Shown here: one piece after another, positions 36,833 through 45,129 of the stretch | Position numbering within the stretch: the stretch's first letter is position 1 | Layout: each line of letters opens with the position of its first letter | From: Subtercola boreus | GTDB lineage: Bacteria > Actinomycetota > Actinomycetes > Actinomycetales > Microbacteriaceae | Assembly (NCBI RefSeq): GCF_006716115.1 | Contig: NZ_VFOO01000001.1 | Span: 2,976,001-3,040,000 of the forward strand | Length of the DNA: 64,000 nucleotides | Reading direction: 5' to 3' | Program-made: the position numbers and the translations under genes | The notes under the pieces: generated by a model | Databases searched by the model: none | What the model was told of the DNA's origin: nothing | Seen by the model: only the letters and a program-made list of their open reading frames with translations

Positions 36833-36890
36833 GCGAAGGGACGCAAACTGCTCCAAAGCTCGCGTCCCAGAGCGTTTTGGGTCCCTTCGC
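36833..36890. repeat. Intergenic palindromic element, member of the GAAAGGACGCTAACTGCTCC family
   Basis: The perfect 10-bp outer arms GCGAAGGGAC / GTCCCTTCGC enclose GCAAACTGCTCCAAAG and an alternative inner stem GGGACGC / GCGTCCC. The left side (36835-36854, GAAGGGACGCAAACTGCTCC) differs by two bases from the arm of the palindrome at 44014. Confidence 0.7.
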
Positions 36891-36944
36891 GCACGTGTCG
36901 CGCCGGGCACGCCGGGCACGCCGTGCGTGCGGGGCGGTGACCTC

Positions 36945-38357
36945 GTGAGCGTCGTGCTCGGCGTCGACCTCGCCACCGGCGACGCACGGGTGCTGGCGGT
37001 CGACGCGGAGACAGGCGCGCACCTCGCCGAGCGGTCGACCGCGCTGCCGACGGTGAGCACCGCAGGCACCCGTGAGCAGCCCGCGGTCTACGCCGAGGCC
37101 GTCTTCGCGATGATCGCCGCGATCACCGACGCTCTCGGATCGCGCGCCTCCGACATCGCTGCGCTGTCGATCACGGGCACCTCGGGCACCGTCGTGCCGG
37201 CCGACCTCCTCGGGCGTCCGGTCGGCAACGCGCTGCTCTACAACGATCCGCGCGGCTCCGAGGAGCTTTCCGCCCTCGCCGCGGCGGGTCTCGGCGTGCG
37301 TCCCTCGGGTGCGCTGGCCCGCGCGGCGTGGATGCACGCCCACACCCCCGCGCCCCTCTACCTGTTCACGCCCGACGTGGTCGCGGCCGCCCTCGCCGGC
37401 ACGGTGCTCGCCAGCGACACGTCGCACGCGCTGAAGAGCGGCATCGACGCGGTCACCGCCACGTGGGACGCTACGGCGCTCGACGTGCTCGGCCTCCCTG
37501 CGTCCACGCTGCCCGCGCTTGTCGCGCCTGCCCGCGCCATCGGTGTCGTCTCGGCCTCGGTCGCCCCGTCTCTCGGCCTGCCGCAGGGCGTGCTCATCGT
37601 CTCCGGCATGACCGACGGCAGCACCGCGCAACTCGCCACCGGAGCGGTACGCCCCGGCGACACCGTGGGAGTGCTCGGCACGACGCTGGTGCTCAAGGCG
37701 GCGTCGCGCACGATGCTGACGGATGGGGCATCCGGGATCTACTCGCACGTCGCGCCCGACGGAACCTTCTGGGCCGGCGGAGCGTCGAACACCGGCGCGG
37801 GCGTGCTGCGGCACGGAGTGACGGCGGGGCTCGACGTTCGCGAGGCCGACCGGGCTGCGGTGGCACTCGGGGCGTCGCCGGTGGTCGCGTATCCGCTCGC
37901 CGGGCGCGGGGAGCGGTTTCCGGTGGTGGATGCCGCGTTCGACGGCTTCGCGGTGGATCTGTCGGGCGTTCCGCACGTGGGCACCGACCCTGTCGTACGG
38001 TTCCGTTCCGTGCTCGAGGGCGTGGCATTTGTGGAGCGGCTCGGGATCGAGCGGCTGCAGGCGCTTGCGGGGCCGGGCACCGGGCACCACCACCTCGGCG
38101 GCGGTGCTTCGGGCAGCGTGGTGTGGAACACCATCCGCGCGTCGGCCCTCGGGCGGCCCGTCGTCGTGCCGGGTAACCGGTCGAGCGCGTTCGGCGCGGC
38201 CATGCTGGCCGCCGCCGGGCTCCCGGGCGAGACATTCCAGGGTGTCATCGACCGGCTCGCCTCCCCCGGGCGCTTCGTCGAACCCGACCCGCAGCTCGTC
38301 GCTGCGCTCGAAGACCGGTACGCCGTCTTCACGGAGATGCTGGCGGTGAGGGTCTGA
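36945..38357 (+). CDS. FGGY-family carbohydrate kinase (third FGGY kinase of the locus)
   Basis: A 470-residue kinase closer to xylulokinases than to rhamnulokinases: VVLGVDLATGDARVLAVD, SITGTSGTVVPAD, LLYNDPRG, VSGMTDGSTAQLATGA, LGTTLVLKAASRTM, HHHLGGGASGSVVWNTIRA and SSAFGAAMLAAAG. The GTG at 36945 follows GGGGCGG and lies just before the first beta strand; the open frame upstream is low-complexity. With the class II aldolase and HAD protein it may form a side branch for another sugar. Its stop overlaps the rhaM start. Confidence 0.88.
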   Translation: MSVVLGVDLATGDARVLAVDAETGAHLAERSTALPTVSTAGTREQPAVYAEAVFAMIAAITDALGSRASDIAALSITGTSGTVVPADLLGRPVGNALLYNDPRGSEELSALAAAGLGVRPSGALARAAWMHAHTPAPLYLFTPDVVAAALAGTVLASDTSHALKSGIDAVTATWDATALDVLGLPASTLPALVAPARAIGVVSASVAPSLGLPQGVLIVSGMTDGSTAQLATGAVRPGDTVGVLGTTLVLKAASRTMLTDGASGIYSHVAPDGTFWAGGASNTGAGVLRHGVTAGLDVREADRAAVALGASPVVAYPLAGRGERFPVVDAAFDGFAVDLSGVPHVGTDPVVRFRSVLEGVAFVERLGIERLQALAGPGTGHHHLGGGASGSVVWNTIRASALGRPVVVPGNRSSAFGAAMLAAAGLPGETFQGVIDRLASPGRFVEPDPQLVAALEDRYAVFTEMLAVRV

Positions 38358-38374
38358 TGGCGGGTCTGATGGCG
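38351..38374 (+). repeat. 12-bp direct repeat duplicating the rhaM start
   Basis: GGTCTGATGGCG occurs twice in tandem (38351-38362 and 38363-38374). Each copy contains an ATG in the rhaM frame, so the gene has two candidate starts four codons apart. Confidence 0.9.
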
Positions 38375-38875
38375 AGTCTGCAGCGTGTCTGTTTCCAGTT
38401 GCAGGTCGACCCGGCGAAGCTCGACGAGTACCGGCGCCGGCACGCTGACGTCTGGCCCGAGTTCCTGGTCGAGCTGCGGCGCACCGGGTGGCAGAACTAC
38501 TCACTGTTCCTCCGCGACGACGGGCTGCTGATCGGGTACTTCGAGACGCCCGACCTCGCTCTGGCCCAGGCGGGCATGGCGGCGACCGCCGTGAACGAAC
38601 GGTGGCAGGCAGAGATGGCGGAGTTCTTCGAGGGGCTGGAAGGCACTCCCGACCAGGGTTTCCTGCAGCTGACCGAGATCTTCAACCTCGACGACCAGCT
38701 CGGTCGTGCCGACGCCGCGACCGGCTCCGCGACCGGCACCGCCACCACCTCCGCGACCGGCACCGCAACCACCTCCGCCGCCTCCGAGACCGCCTCCGCG
38801 ACCGGCTCCGCCACCGCCTCGCCCCACCCCACCGACATCCACCCGACCACCCCACCCGCCACCACCGCGGGCTGA
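38357..38875 (+). CDS. rhaM: L-rhamnose mutarotase with low-complexity C-terminal tail
   Basis: Interconverts alpha- and beta-L-rhamnose. Residues ~5-112 are the RhaM dimeric alpha/beta domain: RVCFQLQVDPAKLDEYRRRHADVWPEF (active-site His) and LIGYFETPDL. Residues ~116-172 are an added Ala/Thr/Ser/Pro tail encoded by slippage-prone GCGACCGGC/ACC-type repeats and ending in a His/Pro/Thr segment. Normal RhaM proteins are about 105-110 residues, so the tail is extra. The start is either 38357 or 38369 because of the duplication. Confidence 0.92.
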   Translation: MAGLMASLQRVCFQLQVDPAKLDEYRRRHADVWPEFLVELRRTGWQNYSLFLRDDGLLIGYFETPDLALAQAGMAATAVNERWQAEMAEFFEGLEGTPDQGFLQLTEIFNLDDQLGRADAATGSATGTATTSATGTATTSAASETASATGSATASPHPTDIHPTTPPATTAG

Positions 38876-38883
38876 TACCCTGA

Positions 38884-38897
38884 TTGAATCGTTTCAA
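38884..38897. promoter_or_regulatory. LacI-type operator candidate upstream of the rhamnose isomerase
   Basis: TTGAA-TCGT-TTCAA is an inverted repeat with central CG, typical for LacI-family regulators, 34 bp before the isomerase ATG. It shares the core GAATCGYTTC with the site at 27883-27896. No LacI-family gene is in the window. Confidence 0.6.
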
Positions 38898-38931
38898 AAC
38901 ACGTTCCACCCGCAGATTACGGAGAATTCCA

Positions 38932-40098
38932 ATGGTGCAGTTCAGCGACATCGCCGCCGACCTCGAGGCTCAGGCCATCGAGCTCCCCTCCTGGGCGTTC
39001 GGCAACTCAGGTACCCGCTTCAAGGTGTTCGGAACACCCGGAACCCCGCGCACGCCCGAAGAGAAGATCGCCGACGCGGCACAGGTGAACAAGCACACCG
39101 GGCTGTCGCCGAAGGTCGCGATCCACATCCCCTGGGACAAGGTCGACGACTTCGGTGCGCTCGGCCGCTATGCGAACGACCTCGGGGTCTCGCTCGGTAC
39201 CGTCAACTCGAACACCTTCCAGGACGACGACTACAAGTTCGGCAGCCTGACGCACATCGACCCGGTCATCCGCCAGAAGGCCATCGACCACCACTACGAG
39301 TGCATCGACATCATGAGCGAGATCGGCTCCAAGGACCTCAAGGTCTGGCTCGCCGACGGCACCAACTACCCGGGCCAGGGCGACCTGCGCGGCCGGCAGG
39401 ATCGGCTCGCGACATCCCTCGCCGCCATCTACGACCGCATCGGCGAAGGCCAGCGCCTCGTGCTGGAGTACAAGTTCTTCGAGCCGGCGTTCTACCACAC
39501 CGATGTTCCCGACTGGGGAACCTCCTACACGCAGGTGGCCGCGCTCGGCGACCGCGCGATGGTCTGCCTCGACACCGGACACCACGCGCCCGGCACGAAC
39601 ATCGAGTTCATTGTGATGCAGCTCCTCCGCCTCGGCAAGCTCGGTTCGTTCGACTTCAACTCGCGCTTCTACGCCGACGACGACCTGATCGTGGGGGCTG
39701 CGGACCCGTTCCAGCTGTTCCGGATCCTCGTGGAGGTCGTGCGGGGCGGCGGCTACGGCCCCTCCTCGCCGGTCGCGTTCATGCTCGACCAGTGCCACAA
39801 CGTGGAGGACAAGATCCCCGGGCAGATCCGCTCGGTGCTGAATGTGCAGGAGATGACGGCCCGTGCGCTGCTCGTTGACCGACCCGCCCTCGAGGCCGCT
39901 CAGGCCGCGGGTGACGTTCTCGGCGCGAACGGCATCCTGATGGATGCGTTCTACACCGACGTGCGCCCCTCCCTCGCCGCGTGGCGCGAGTCGCGCGGCC
40001 TGCCCGCCGACCCCATGGCGGCCTACGCCGCCTCCGGCTACCAGGCCACCATCGCCGCGGCCCGCGCCGGCGGCACCCAGGCCGGCTGGGGAGCCTGA
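38932..40098 (+). CDS. rhaI: L-rhamnose isomerase
   Basis: Converts L-rhamnose to L-rhamnulose. A 388-residue TIM-barrel enzyme of the actinobacterial/Pseudomonas RhaI type: FGTPGTPRTPEEKIADAAQVNKHTG at the N-terminus, VWLADGTNYPGQGD, EYKFFEPAFYHTDVPDWG, CLDTGHHAPGTNIEFIV and FNSRFYADDDL supply the metal ligands (Glu/Asp/His). The ATG at 38932 follows GGAG (38921-38924). It is the first gene of the isomerase-rhaEW-rhaB unit, which begins with its own operator. Confidence 0.95.
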   Translation: MVQFSDIAADLEAQAIELPSWAFGNSGTRFKVFGTPGTPRTPEEKIADAAQVNKHTGLSPKVAIHIPWDKVDDFGALGRYANDLGVSLGTVNSNTFQDDDYKFGSLTHIDPVIRQKAIDHHYECIDIMSEIGSKDLKVWLADGTNYPGQGDLRGRQDRLATSLAAIYDRIGEGQRLVLEYKFFEPAFYHTDVPDWGTSYTQVAALGDRAMVCLDTGHHAPGTNIEFIVMQLLRLGKLGSFDFNSRFYADDDLIVGAADPFQLFRILVEVVRGGGYGPSSPVAFMLDQCHNVEDKIPGQIRSVLNVQEMTARALLVDRPALEAAQAAGDVLGANGILMDAFYTDVRPSLAAWRESRGLPADPMAAYAASGYQATIAAARAGGTQAGWGA

Positions 40099-40126
40099 GC
40101 GGCCGCCACCTCTGCCCGCCCCCTAC

Positions 40127-40186
40127 CTCGAGTGGGCAGTTTGGGCCCCAAAAGTCCCACCTTGGGGCCCAAACTGCCCACTCGAG
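40127..40186. repeat. Perfect 25-bp inverted repeat between rhaI and rhaEW copy 2
   Basis: The arms 40127-40151 and 40162-40186 match over all 25 bp with a 10-nt spacer; outer CTACCT/AGGTAG bases can extend the pairing. The core GGGCAGTTTGGGCCC resembles the reverse complement of the AACTGCTCC family. No U run follows. It could attenuate or stabilise the message inside the operon. Confidence 0.9.
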
Positions 40187-40252
40187 CATCAGGTAGCCAC
40201 GCACCCGCACCCGCACGCACCCGCACCGCACCGCCGAACCAGGAAGAGCACC

Positions 40253-42289
40253 ATGACGAATCCCGCAGCCGCCGAGCTGATCGGCCGGTCGAACCGGCTC
40301 GGCTCCGACCCGAAGAACACGAACTACGCGGGCGGCAACACGTCGGCGAAGGGCCTCGAACGCGACCCCGTGACCGGTGAGGATGTCGAACTGCTTTGGG
40401 TCAAGGGCTCCGGCGGCGACCTCGGCACCCTGAAGGAGCAGGGCCTCGCGGTGCTGCGCCTCGACCGGCTCCGCGCCCTGAAAGGCGTCTACCGCGGAAT
40501 CGAACACGAAGACGAGATGGTCGCAGCCTTCGACCACACGTTGTTCGGCAAGGGCGGGGCGACACCGTCCATCGACACCGCGATGCACGGGCTGGTGGAT
40601 GCCGCCCACGTCGATCACCTGCACCCCGATTCCGGCATCTCCATCGCAACAGCGGCCGACGGCGAAGCCCTCACCGCGACGATCTTCGGCGGTCGCGTGG
40701 CCTGGGTCGACTGGCGGCGTCCGGGCTTCCAGCTGGGCCTCGACATCGCCGCGATCAAGGAGTCGACCCCCGACGCGATCGGCGTGATCCTCGGCGGACA
40801 CGGCATCACCGCCTGGGGCGACACGAGCGACGAGGCCGAGGCGAACTCGCTCTGGATCATCGACACCGCCGCCGCGTACATCGCCGAACACGGCACGGCG
40901 GAACCCTTCGGGCCCGCCCTCGACGGGTACGCCGCGCTGCCGGAGGCCGAACGGCGGGCCAAAGCGGCAGCGCTCGCCCCGAGCATCCGGGGCCTCGCCT
41001 CGACCGACCGCGTCCAGGTCGGTTCCTTCACCGATGCGGAGGTCGTGCTCGACTTCCTCGCGAGCTCCGAACACCCCCGGCTCGGGGCTCTCGGCACCAG
41101 CTGCCCCGACCATTTCCTCCGCACCAAGGTGAAGCCGCTCATCCTCGACCTGCCGGCGACGGCCACCGTCGAGGAGTCGATCGCGCGACTGAAGGAGCTG
41201 CACGAGGCTTACCGCGCGGACTATGCGGCCTACTATGACAGGCACGCAACCGCAGACTCCCCCGCGATGCGCGGCGCAGACCCGGCGATCGTGCTGATCC
41301 CGGGCGTCGGCATGTTCTCGTACGGCGCCACCGCTCAGACCGCCCGTGTTGCCGGCGAGTTCTACATCAACGCGATCAACGTGATGCGCGGCGCCGAGGC
41401 GCTGTCGACGTACGCGCCGATCGAGGAGTCCGAGAAGTTCCGCATCGAGTACTGGGCCCTCGAGGAAGCCAAGCTGCAGCGCCTCCCCAAGCCCGCCTCG
41501 CATGCCACCCGCATCGCGCTGGTGACCGGTGCGGCATCCGGAATCGGCAAAGCCATCGCAACCCGTCTCGCCGCCGAGGGTGCGTGCGTCGTCATCGCCG
41601 ACCTCGACCTGGAGAAGGCGGTTGCGGCCGCCGCCGAGCTGGGGTCGACGGATGTGGCCATCGGCGTGCAGGCGAACGTGACGTCGGCTGTCGAGATCCA
41701 GGCAGCGGTGGATGCCGCACTGCTCGCCTTCGGAGGCCTCGACCTCATCGTGAACAACGCCGGCCTCTCGCTCTCGAAGTCGCTGCTCGACACCACCGAC
41801 GCCGACTGGGACCTGCAGCACAACGTCATGGCGAAGGGCTCGTTCATGGTCTCGCGCGCCGCGGCCCGCGTGCTCATCGACCAGGGACTCGGCGGGGACA
41901 TCGTCTACATCTCGTCGAAGAACTCGGTGTTCGCCGGACCCAACAACATCGCCTATTCGGCGACGAAAGCCGACCAGGCGCACCAGGTGCGGTTGCTCGC
42001 GGCGGAGCTCGGCGAATTCGGGGTGCGCGTGAACGGCATCAACCCCGACGGCGTGGTGCGCGGCTCGGGCATCTTCGCGGGCGGCTGGGGCGCCAAGCGC
42101 GCGGCCGTCTACGGGGTGCCCGAGGAGGATCTCGGCGCGTACTACGCCCAGCGCACGCTGCTGAAGCGCGAGGTTTTGCCCGAGAACGTGGCGAACGCGG
42201 TCGCGGTGCTGACCGGCGACGACCTGTCGCACACAACGGGACTGCACATCCCGGTGGACGCTGGCGTGGCCGCGGCGTTCCTGCGATGA
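40253..42289 (+). CDS. rhaEW: Bifunctional rhamnulose-1-phosphate aldolase / L-lactaldehyde dehydrogenase (copy 2)
   Basis: A 678-residue paralogue of the gene at 25775 with the same domains and no length difference: aldolase YAGGNTSAKG, HVDHLHPDSG, GHGITAWG; dehydrogenase TGAASGIG (425-432) and YSATK (568-572). All catalytic residues are intact in both copies. The ATG at 40253 follows AGGAAGAG; the longer frame upstream overlaps rhaI. Its stop overlaps the next kinase (ATGA). The two copies may serve different inducers or carbon fluxes. Confidence 0.95.
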   Translation: MTNPAAAELIGRSNRLGSDPKNTNYAGGNTSAKGLERDPVTGEDVELLWVKGSGGDLGTLKEQGLAVLRLDRLRALKGVYRGIEHEDEMVAAFDHTLFGKGGATPSIDTAMHGLVDAAHVDHLHPDSGISIATAADGEALTATIFGGRVAWVDWRRPGFQLGLDIAAIKESTPDAIGVILGGHGITAWGDTSDEAEANSLWIIDTAAAYIAEHGTAEPFGPALDGYAALPEAERRAKAAALAPSIRGLASTDRVQVGSFTDAEVVLDFLASSEHPRLGALGTSCPDHFLRTKVKPLILDLPATATVEESIARLKELHEAYRADYAAYYDRHATADSPAMRGADPAIVLIPGVGMFSYGATAQTARVAGEFYINAINVMRGAEALSTYAPIEESEKFRIEYWALEEAKLQRLPKPASHATRIALVTGAASGIGKAIATRLAAEGACVVIADLDLEKAVAAAAELGSTDVAIGVQANVTSAVEIQAAVDAALLAFGGLDLIVNNAGLSLSKSLLDTTDADWDLQHNVMAKGSFMVSRAAARVLIDQGLGGDIVYISSKNSVFAGPNNIAYSATKADQAHQVRLLAAELGEFGVRVNGINPDGVVRGSGIFAGGWGAKRAAVYGVPEEDLGAYYAQRTLLKREVLPENVANAVAVLTGDDLSHTTGLHIPVDAGVAAAFLR

Positions 42290-43803
42290 GCGCGGCGGCG
42301 GGTGGCGCGTCTTGCGCCAGCGCGGGCGGCACGGCTGCGGAGAACGGCGCGTCCGGTGCGGCGGGTGCGGCTGCCGGCGCGGGCGGCGTCGTCGCCGCGA
42401 TCGATCTCGGCGCCACGAGCGGACGCGTCATGCTCGGCTACGTCGGCCCCAACGGTATCCGCCTCGAGCCGGTCGCACGCTTCCCGAACGTCCCCGTGCG
42501 CACCATCGACGGCCTGCACTGGAACATCCTCGAGCTCTACCGCAACGTCATCGCCGGCCTTGCCGAGGCCGTGCGGCGGGAGCCCGGTCTGGCCAGTATC
42601 GCCGTCGATTCGTGGGCCGTCGACTACGCCCTGCTCCGCGGTGACCGGATGCTCGGCAACCCGTTCCACTACCGCGACGAGCGCACCGCGCGAGGCGTCG
42701 AGGCCGTCCACGCCGCCGTACCCTTCGCGGAGCTGTACCGCACGAGCGGCCTGCAGTTCCTCACGATCAACACCGTCTACCAGCTCGGCGCCGAGCCCCG
42801 CGACATCCTCGACCACGCGGATGCCCTGCTGCTCATCCCCGACCTCATCGACTTCTGGTTGACAGGCGTACGCCGCGCCGAACGTACGAACGCGTCGACG
42901 ACGGGGCTGCTCAATGTGCACACGCGCGAATGGGATGACGCTCTCATCGCCTCGCTCGGGCTCCCTCGCGCGCTCTTCCCCGCGCTGATCGAACCCGGCG
43001 AGACCGTCGGACAGCTGCTGCCCGCCGTCGCCGAGGAGATCGGCGCCGCCCACCTCGCCACGCCCCTGCCGGTGACCGCGATCGGGTCGCACGACACCGC
43101 CTCCGCCGTGATGGCGGTGCCCGCGGTGGGCGACGACTTCGCGTACATCTCCAGCGGAACCTGGTCCCTCGTGGGGGTCGAGCTCGAGCATCCGGTGGTC
43201 AGCGACGAGAGCCGCGCCGCCAACTTCACGAACGAGGGCGGGGTGGATGGCCGGGTCAGGTTCCTGCAGAACGTCTCCGGGCTCTGGCTGCTCTCCGAAT
43301 CGGTGCGCACCTGGGAACGGTCGGGCGAGGTCATCGACCTGCCCGCACTGCTGGCGGAGGCCGCGGCCGTGGCCGAGCCGGTCGCCGTGTTCGAGGTGGG
43401 CGATGCCGGCTTCGTCGCGCCGGGCGACATGCCGTCGCGCATTGCCAAATGGTGCGCCGACCACGGTCAGCCGGTGCCGCAGTCGCGCGCCGAGTTCGTG
43501 CGGAGCATCCTCGAAAGCCTCGCCGAAGCGTATGCCGTCTCGCTCGCTGCAGCACAACACCTGTCGGGAAAAGTCGTGAGCACGATCCACATCGTCGGTG
43601 GCGGGTCGCAGAACGCGCTCCTCTGCCAGCTGACGGCGGACCGCACCGGCCTCCCCGTGCTCGCGGGGCCGGTCGAGGCGACCGCGATCGGCAACGTGCT
43701 GGTGCAGGCGCGGGCCGCGGGCCTCGTAACGGGTGACCTCGCGGCGCTGCGGGCGCTCGTGGCGGAATCGTTCCCGCCGGTGCGGTACAGGCCCGCGGGC
43801 TGA
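42286..43803 (+). CDS. rhaB: Rhamnulokinase, FGGY family (copy 2) with Ala/Gly N-terminal extension
   Basis: A 505-residue kinase. The first ~34 residues (MSAAAGGASCASAGGTAAEN and onward) are low-complexity Ala/Gly and precede the FGGY start VAAIDLGATSGRVMLGY. IAVDSWAVDYALL, GSHDTASAVMAVP, ISSGTWSLVG, HIVGGGSQNALLCQL and ATAIGNVLVQA are intact. It is the last gene of the second rhamnose unit. The initiation at the overlapping ATG is likely, but a later start within the Ala/Gly tract is possible. Confidence 0.93.
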   Translation: MSAAAGGASCASAGGTAAENGASGAAGAAAGAGGVVAAIDLGATSGRVMLGYVGPNGIRLEPVARFPNVPVRTIDGLHWNILELYRNVIAGLAEAVRREPGLASIAVDSWAVDYALLRGDRMLGNPFHYRDERTARGVEAVHAAVPFAELYRTSGLQFLTINTVYQLGAEPRDILDHADALLLIPDLIDFWLTGVRRAERTNASTTGLLNVHTREWDDALIASLGLPRALFPALIEPGETVGQLLPAVAEEIGAAHLATPLPVTAIGSHDTASAVMAVPAVGDDFAYISSGTWSLVGVELEHPVVSDESRAANFTNEGGVDGRVRFLQNVSGLWLLSESVRTWERSGEVIDLPALLAEAAAVAEPVAVFEVGDAGFVAPGDMPSRIAKWCADHGQPVPQSRAEFVRSILESLAEAYAVSLAAAQHLSGKVVSTIHIVGGGSQNALLCQLTADRTGLPVLAGPVEATAIGNVLVQARAAGLVTGDLAALRALVAESFPPVRYRPAG

Positions 43804-44231
43804 GCCGCGCCCCCGCGCGCGACGGCGCCCGCGCCCGCGCGCCACCTGCACCCCGCGAGTCTGGCTCGCGCTCCCGCGCATCCGCCCGTGCCACCTACAC
43901 CCGGCGACGCTGGCTCGCGCCCGCGCATCCGTCTGCGCGCACCCGCTCGCGCACGCGCCACCTCCACCCCGCGATCCCGGGGCCGATGCTGCTGGGGCGC
44001 ACCGAAAGCCACGCGAAAGGACGCTAACTGCTCCACAGAACCGTGAGAGGAGCAGTTAGCGTCCTTTCGACGCTACGATCCGGCAGGTGCCAGGCCGTCC
44101 GGCGTACGGTGGGGGGCAGTGCGGTGGGGTGCGGGCAGTGCAGTGGGGTGCGGTGAGGGGCAGTGCAGCGGGGTGGCGTGCGGCGGGGCGGAGCGGCGGC
44201 GTCAGGCGGGCTGGCGTGCAGCGCGGCGGCG
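43804..44231. repeat. 428-bp gene-free region: degenerate C-rich repeats, 21-bp palindrome, G-rich repeats
   Basis: The left part is C-rich with three imperfect copies of a segment beginning GCCACCT(G/A/C)CACCC (43841, 43890, 43957). The centre is the palindrome at 44014-44069. The right part is G-rich with short GCAGTG(C)GGTGGGGTGCGG-like repeats and a 30-bp tandem duplication (44193-44214 and 44223-44244) that copies the 3' end of the ribokinase gene. No credible gene is present. Confidence 0.75.
44014..44069. repeat. Perfect 21-bp inverted repeat (GAAAGGACGCTAACTGCTCC family)
   Basis: The arms 44014-44034 and 44049-44069 match exactly; the spacer is 14 nt. It lies between the convergent rhaB copy 2 and ribokinase genes and could act as a bidirectional terminator, but lacks a U run. 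Arm sequence recurs at 36835 and 63961. Confidence 0.9.
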
Positions 44232-45107
44232 TCAGGCGGGCTGGGCCCCGAGCCAGGCGACGGAGCGGGCCGCCGCGGCGCTGGCCGCCGACATCGCGGC
44301 CGCGCGATCGTCGCCGGCAGCGAGCCTCGCCGCGAGCGTGCCGCAGTAGGTGTCGCCCGCTCCCGTCGTGTCGGCGACGTCGGCGACACGGGTCGAAGCG
44401 ACCTCGACGTCGCCCCAGCGAGATCCCTCTGAGCCGAGCGTCACGAGCAGGGAGCCGGGTTCGGCACCGGATGCCCGGAGCTCCTCCGCCTCGTGCTCGT
44501 TGACGATCACGGGGTCGGCGAGCGCCAGCACCTCGGGCGCGAGCACGGCGAACGGGGCGAGGTTCAGCACGACACGCGCGCCGGCCGCCGAGGCGATCCG
44601 CACCGCCTCGGAGATGACGTCGACGTGCAGTTCGAGGGAGACCAGGAGAACATCGCTCTCTGTGATGCCCGACGGTTCGGAGTCGTACACGGTGTCCGTA
44701 GTCTCGAGGCCCCCCGTGCCGCGCAGCACCTCGAGGTCAGCGACTGTGACCCGAGCGTTCGCTCCGGGCGAGACGATGATCGTGTTCTCGCCGCTGGCCG
44801 CCACCGCGATCATCGCGTGGCCGGTGGTCACGCTGCGGGTGATCCGCAGCGGGCGCACGTCGATGGATCGCGAAGCCAGTCGCGTGCGGTACTCGGCACC
44901 CTTCGGATCGTCGCCGACCCGACCGACGAAGACGACGTCGGCTCCGGCCTCCGCCGCCGCAACGGCCTGGTTCGCTCCCTTGCCGCCCCAGAACGTGGTG
45001 ACGTCCCCGCCCATCAGGGTCTCCCCGGGTGAGGGGTGGCGTTCCACGCGCACCACAGAATCGACATTCAACGAACCGACAACGAACACGCGACCCACGG
45101 GCGACAC
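44232..45107 (-). CDS. rbsK: Ribokinase-like PfkB-family sugar kinase
   Basis: A 291-residue PfkB kinase that probably phosphorylates ribose or a related sugar. VVGSLNVDSVVRVERHPSPGETL at the N-terminus, WGGKGANQAVAAAEAG (PfkB signature 1), VLNLAP, VNEHEAEEL and the catalytic DTTGAGDTYCG (Asp base, signature 2) are intact. The start is GTG 45107 or the GTG at 45098. Its 3' end has been duplicated as a 30-bp tandem repeat beyond the stop. No ribose transporter adjoins it. Confidence 0.9.
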   Translation of the reverse strand: MSPVGRVFVVGSLNVDSVVRVERHPSPGETLMGGDVTTFWGGKGANQAVAAAEAGADVVFVGRVGDDPKGAEYRTRLASRSIDVRPLRITRSVTTGHAMIAVAASGENTIIVSPGANARVTVADLEVLRGTGGLETTDTVYDSEPSGITESDVLLVSLELHVDVISEAVRIASAAGARVVLNLAPFAVLAPEVLALADPVIVNEHEAEELRASGAEPGSLLVTLGSEGSRWGDVEVASTRVADVADTTGAGDTYCGTLAARLAAGDDRAAAMSAASAAAARSVAWLGAQPA

Positions 45108-45129
45108 CCTTCACTTCGAAGCCGCCAGC

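Noticed and set aside
36737-36944. N-terminal extension of the third FGGY kinase
   Set aside because: The frame is open back to 36651 but the encoded text is low-complexity Arg/Pro/Ala over a C/G-only tract and a palindrome. The kinase fold begins right at the GTG at 36945.
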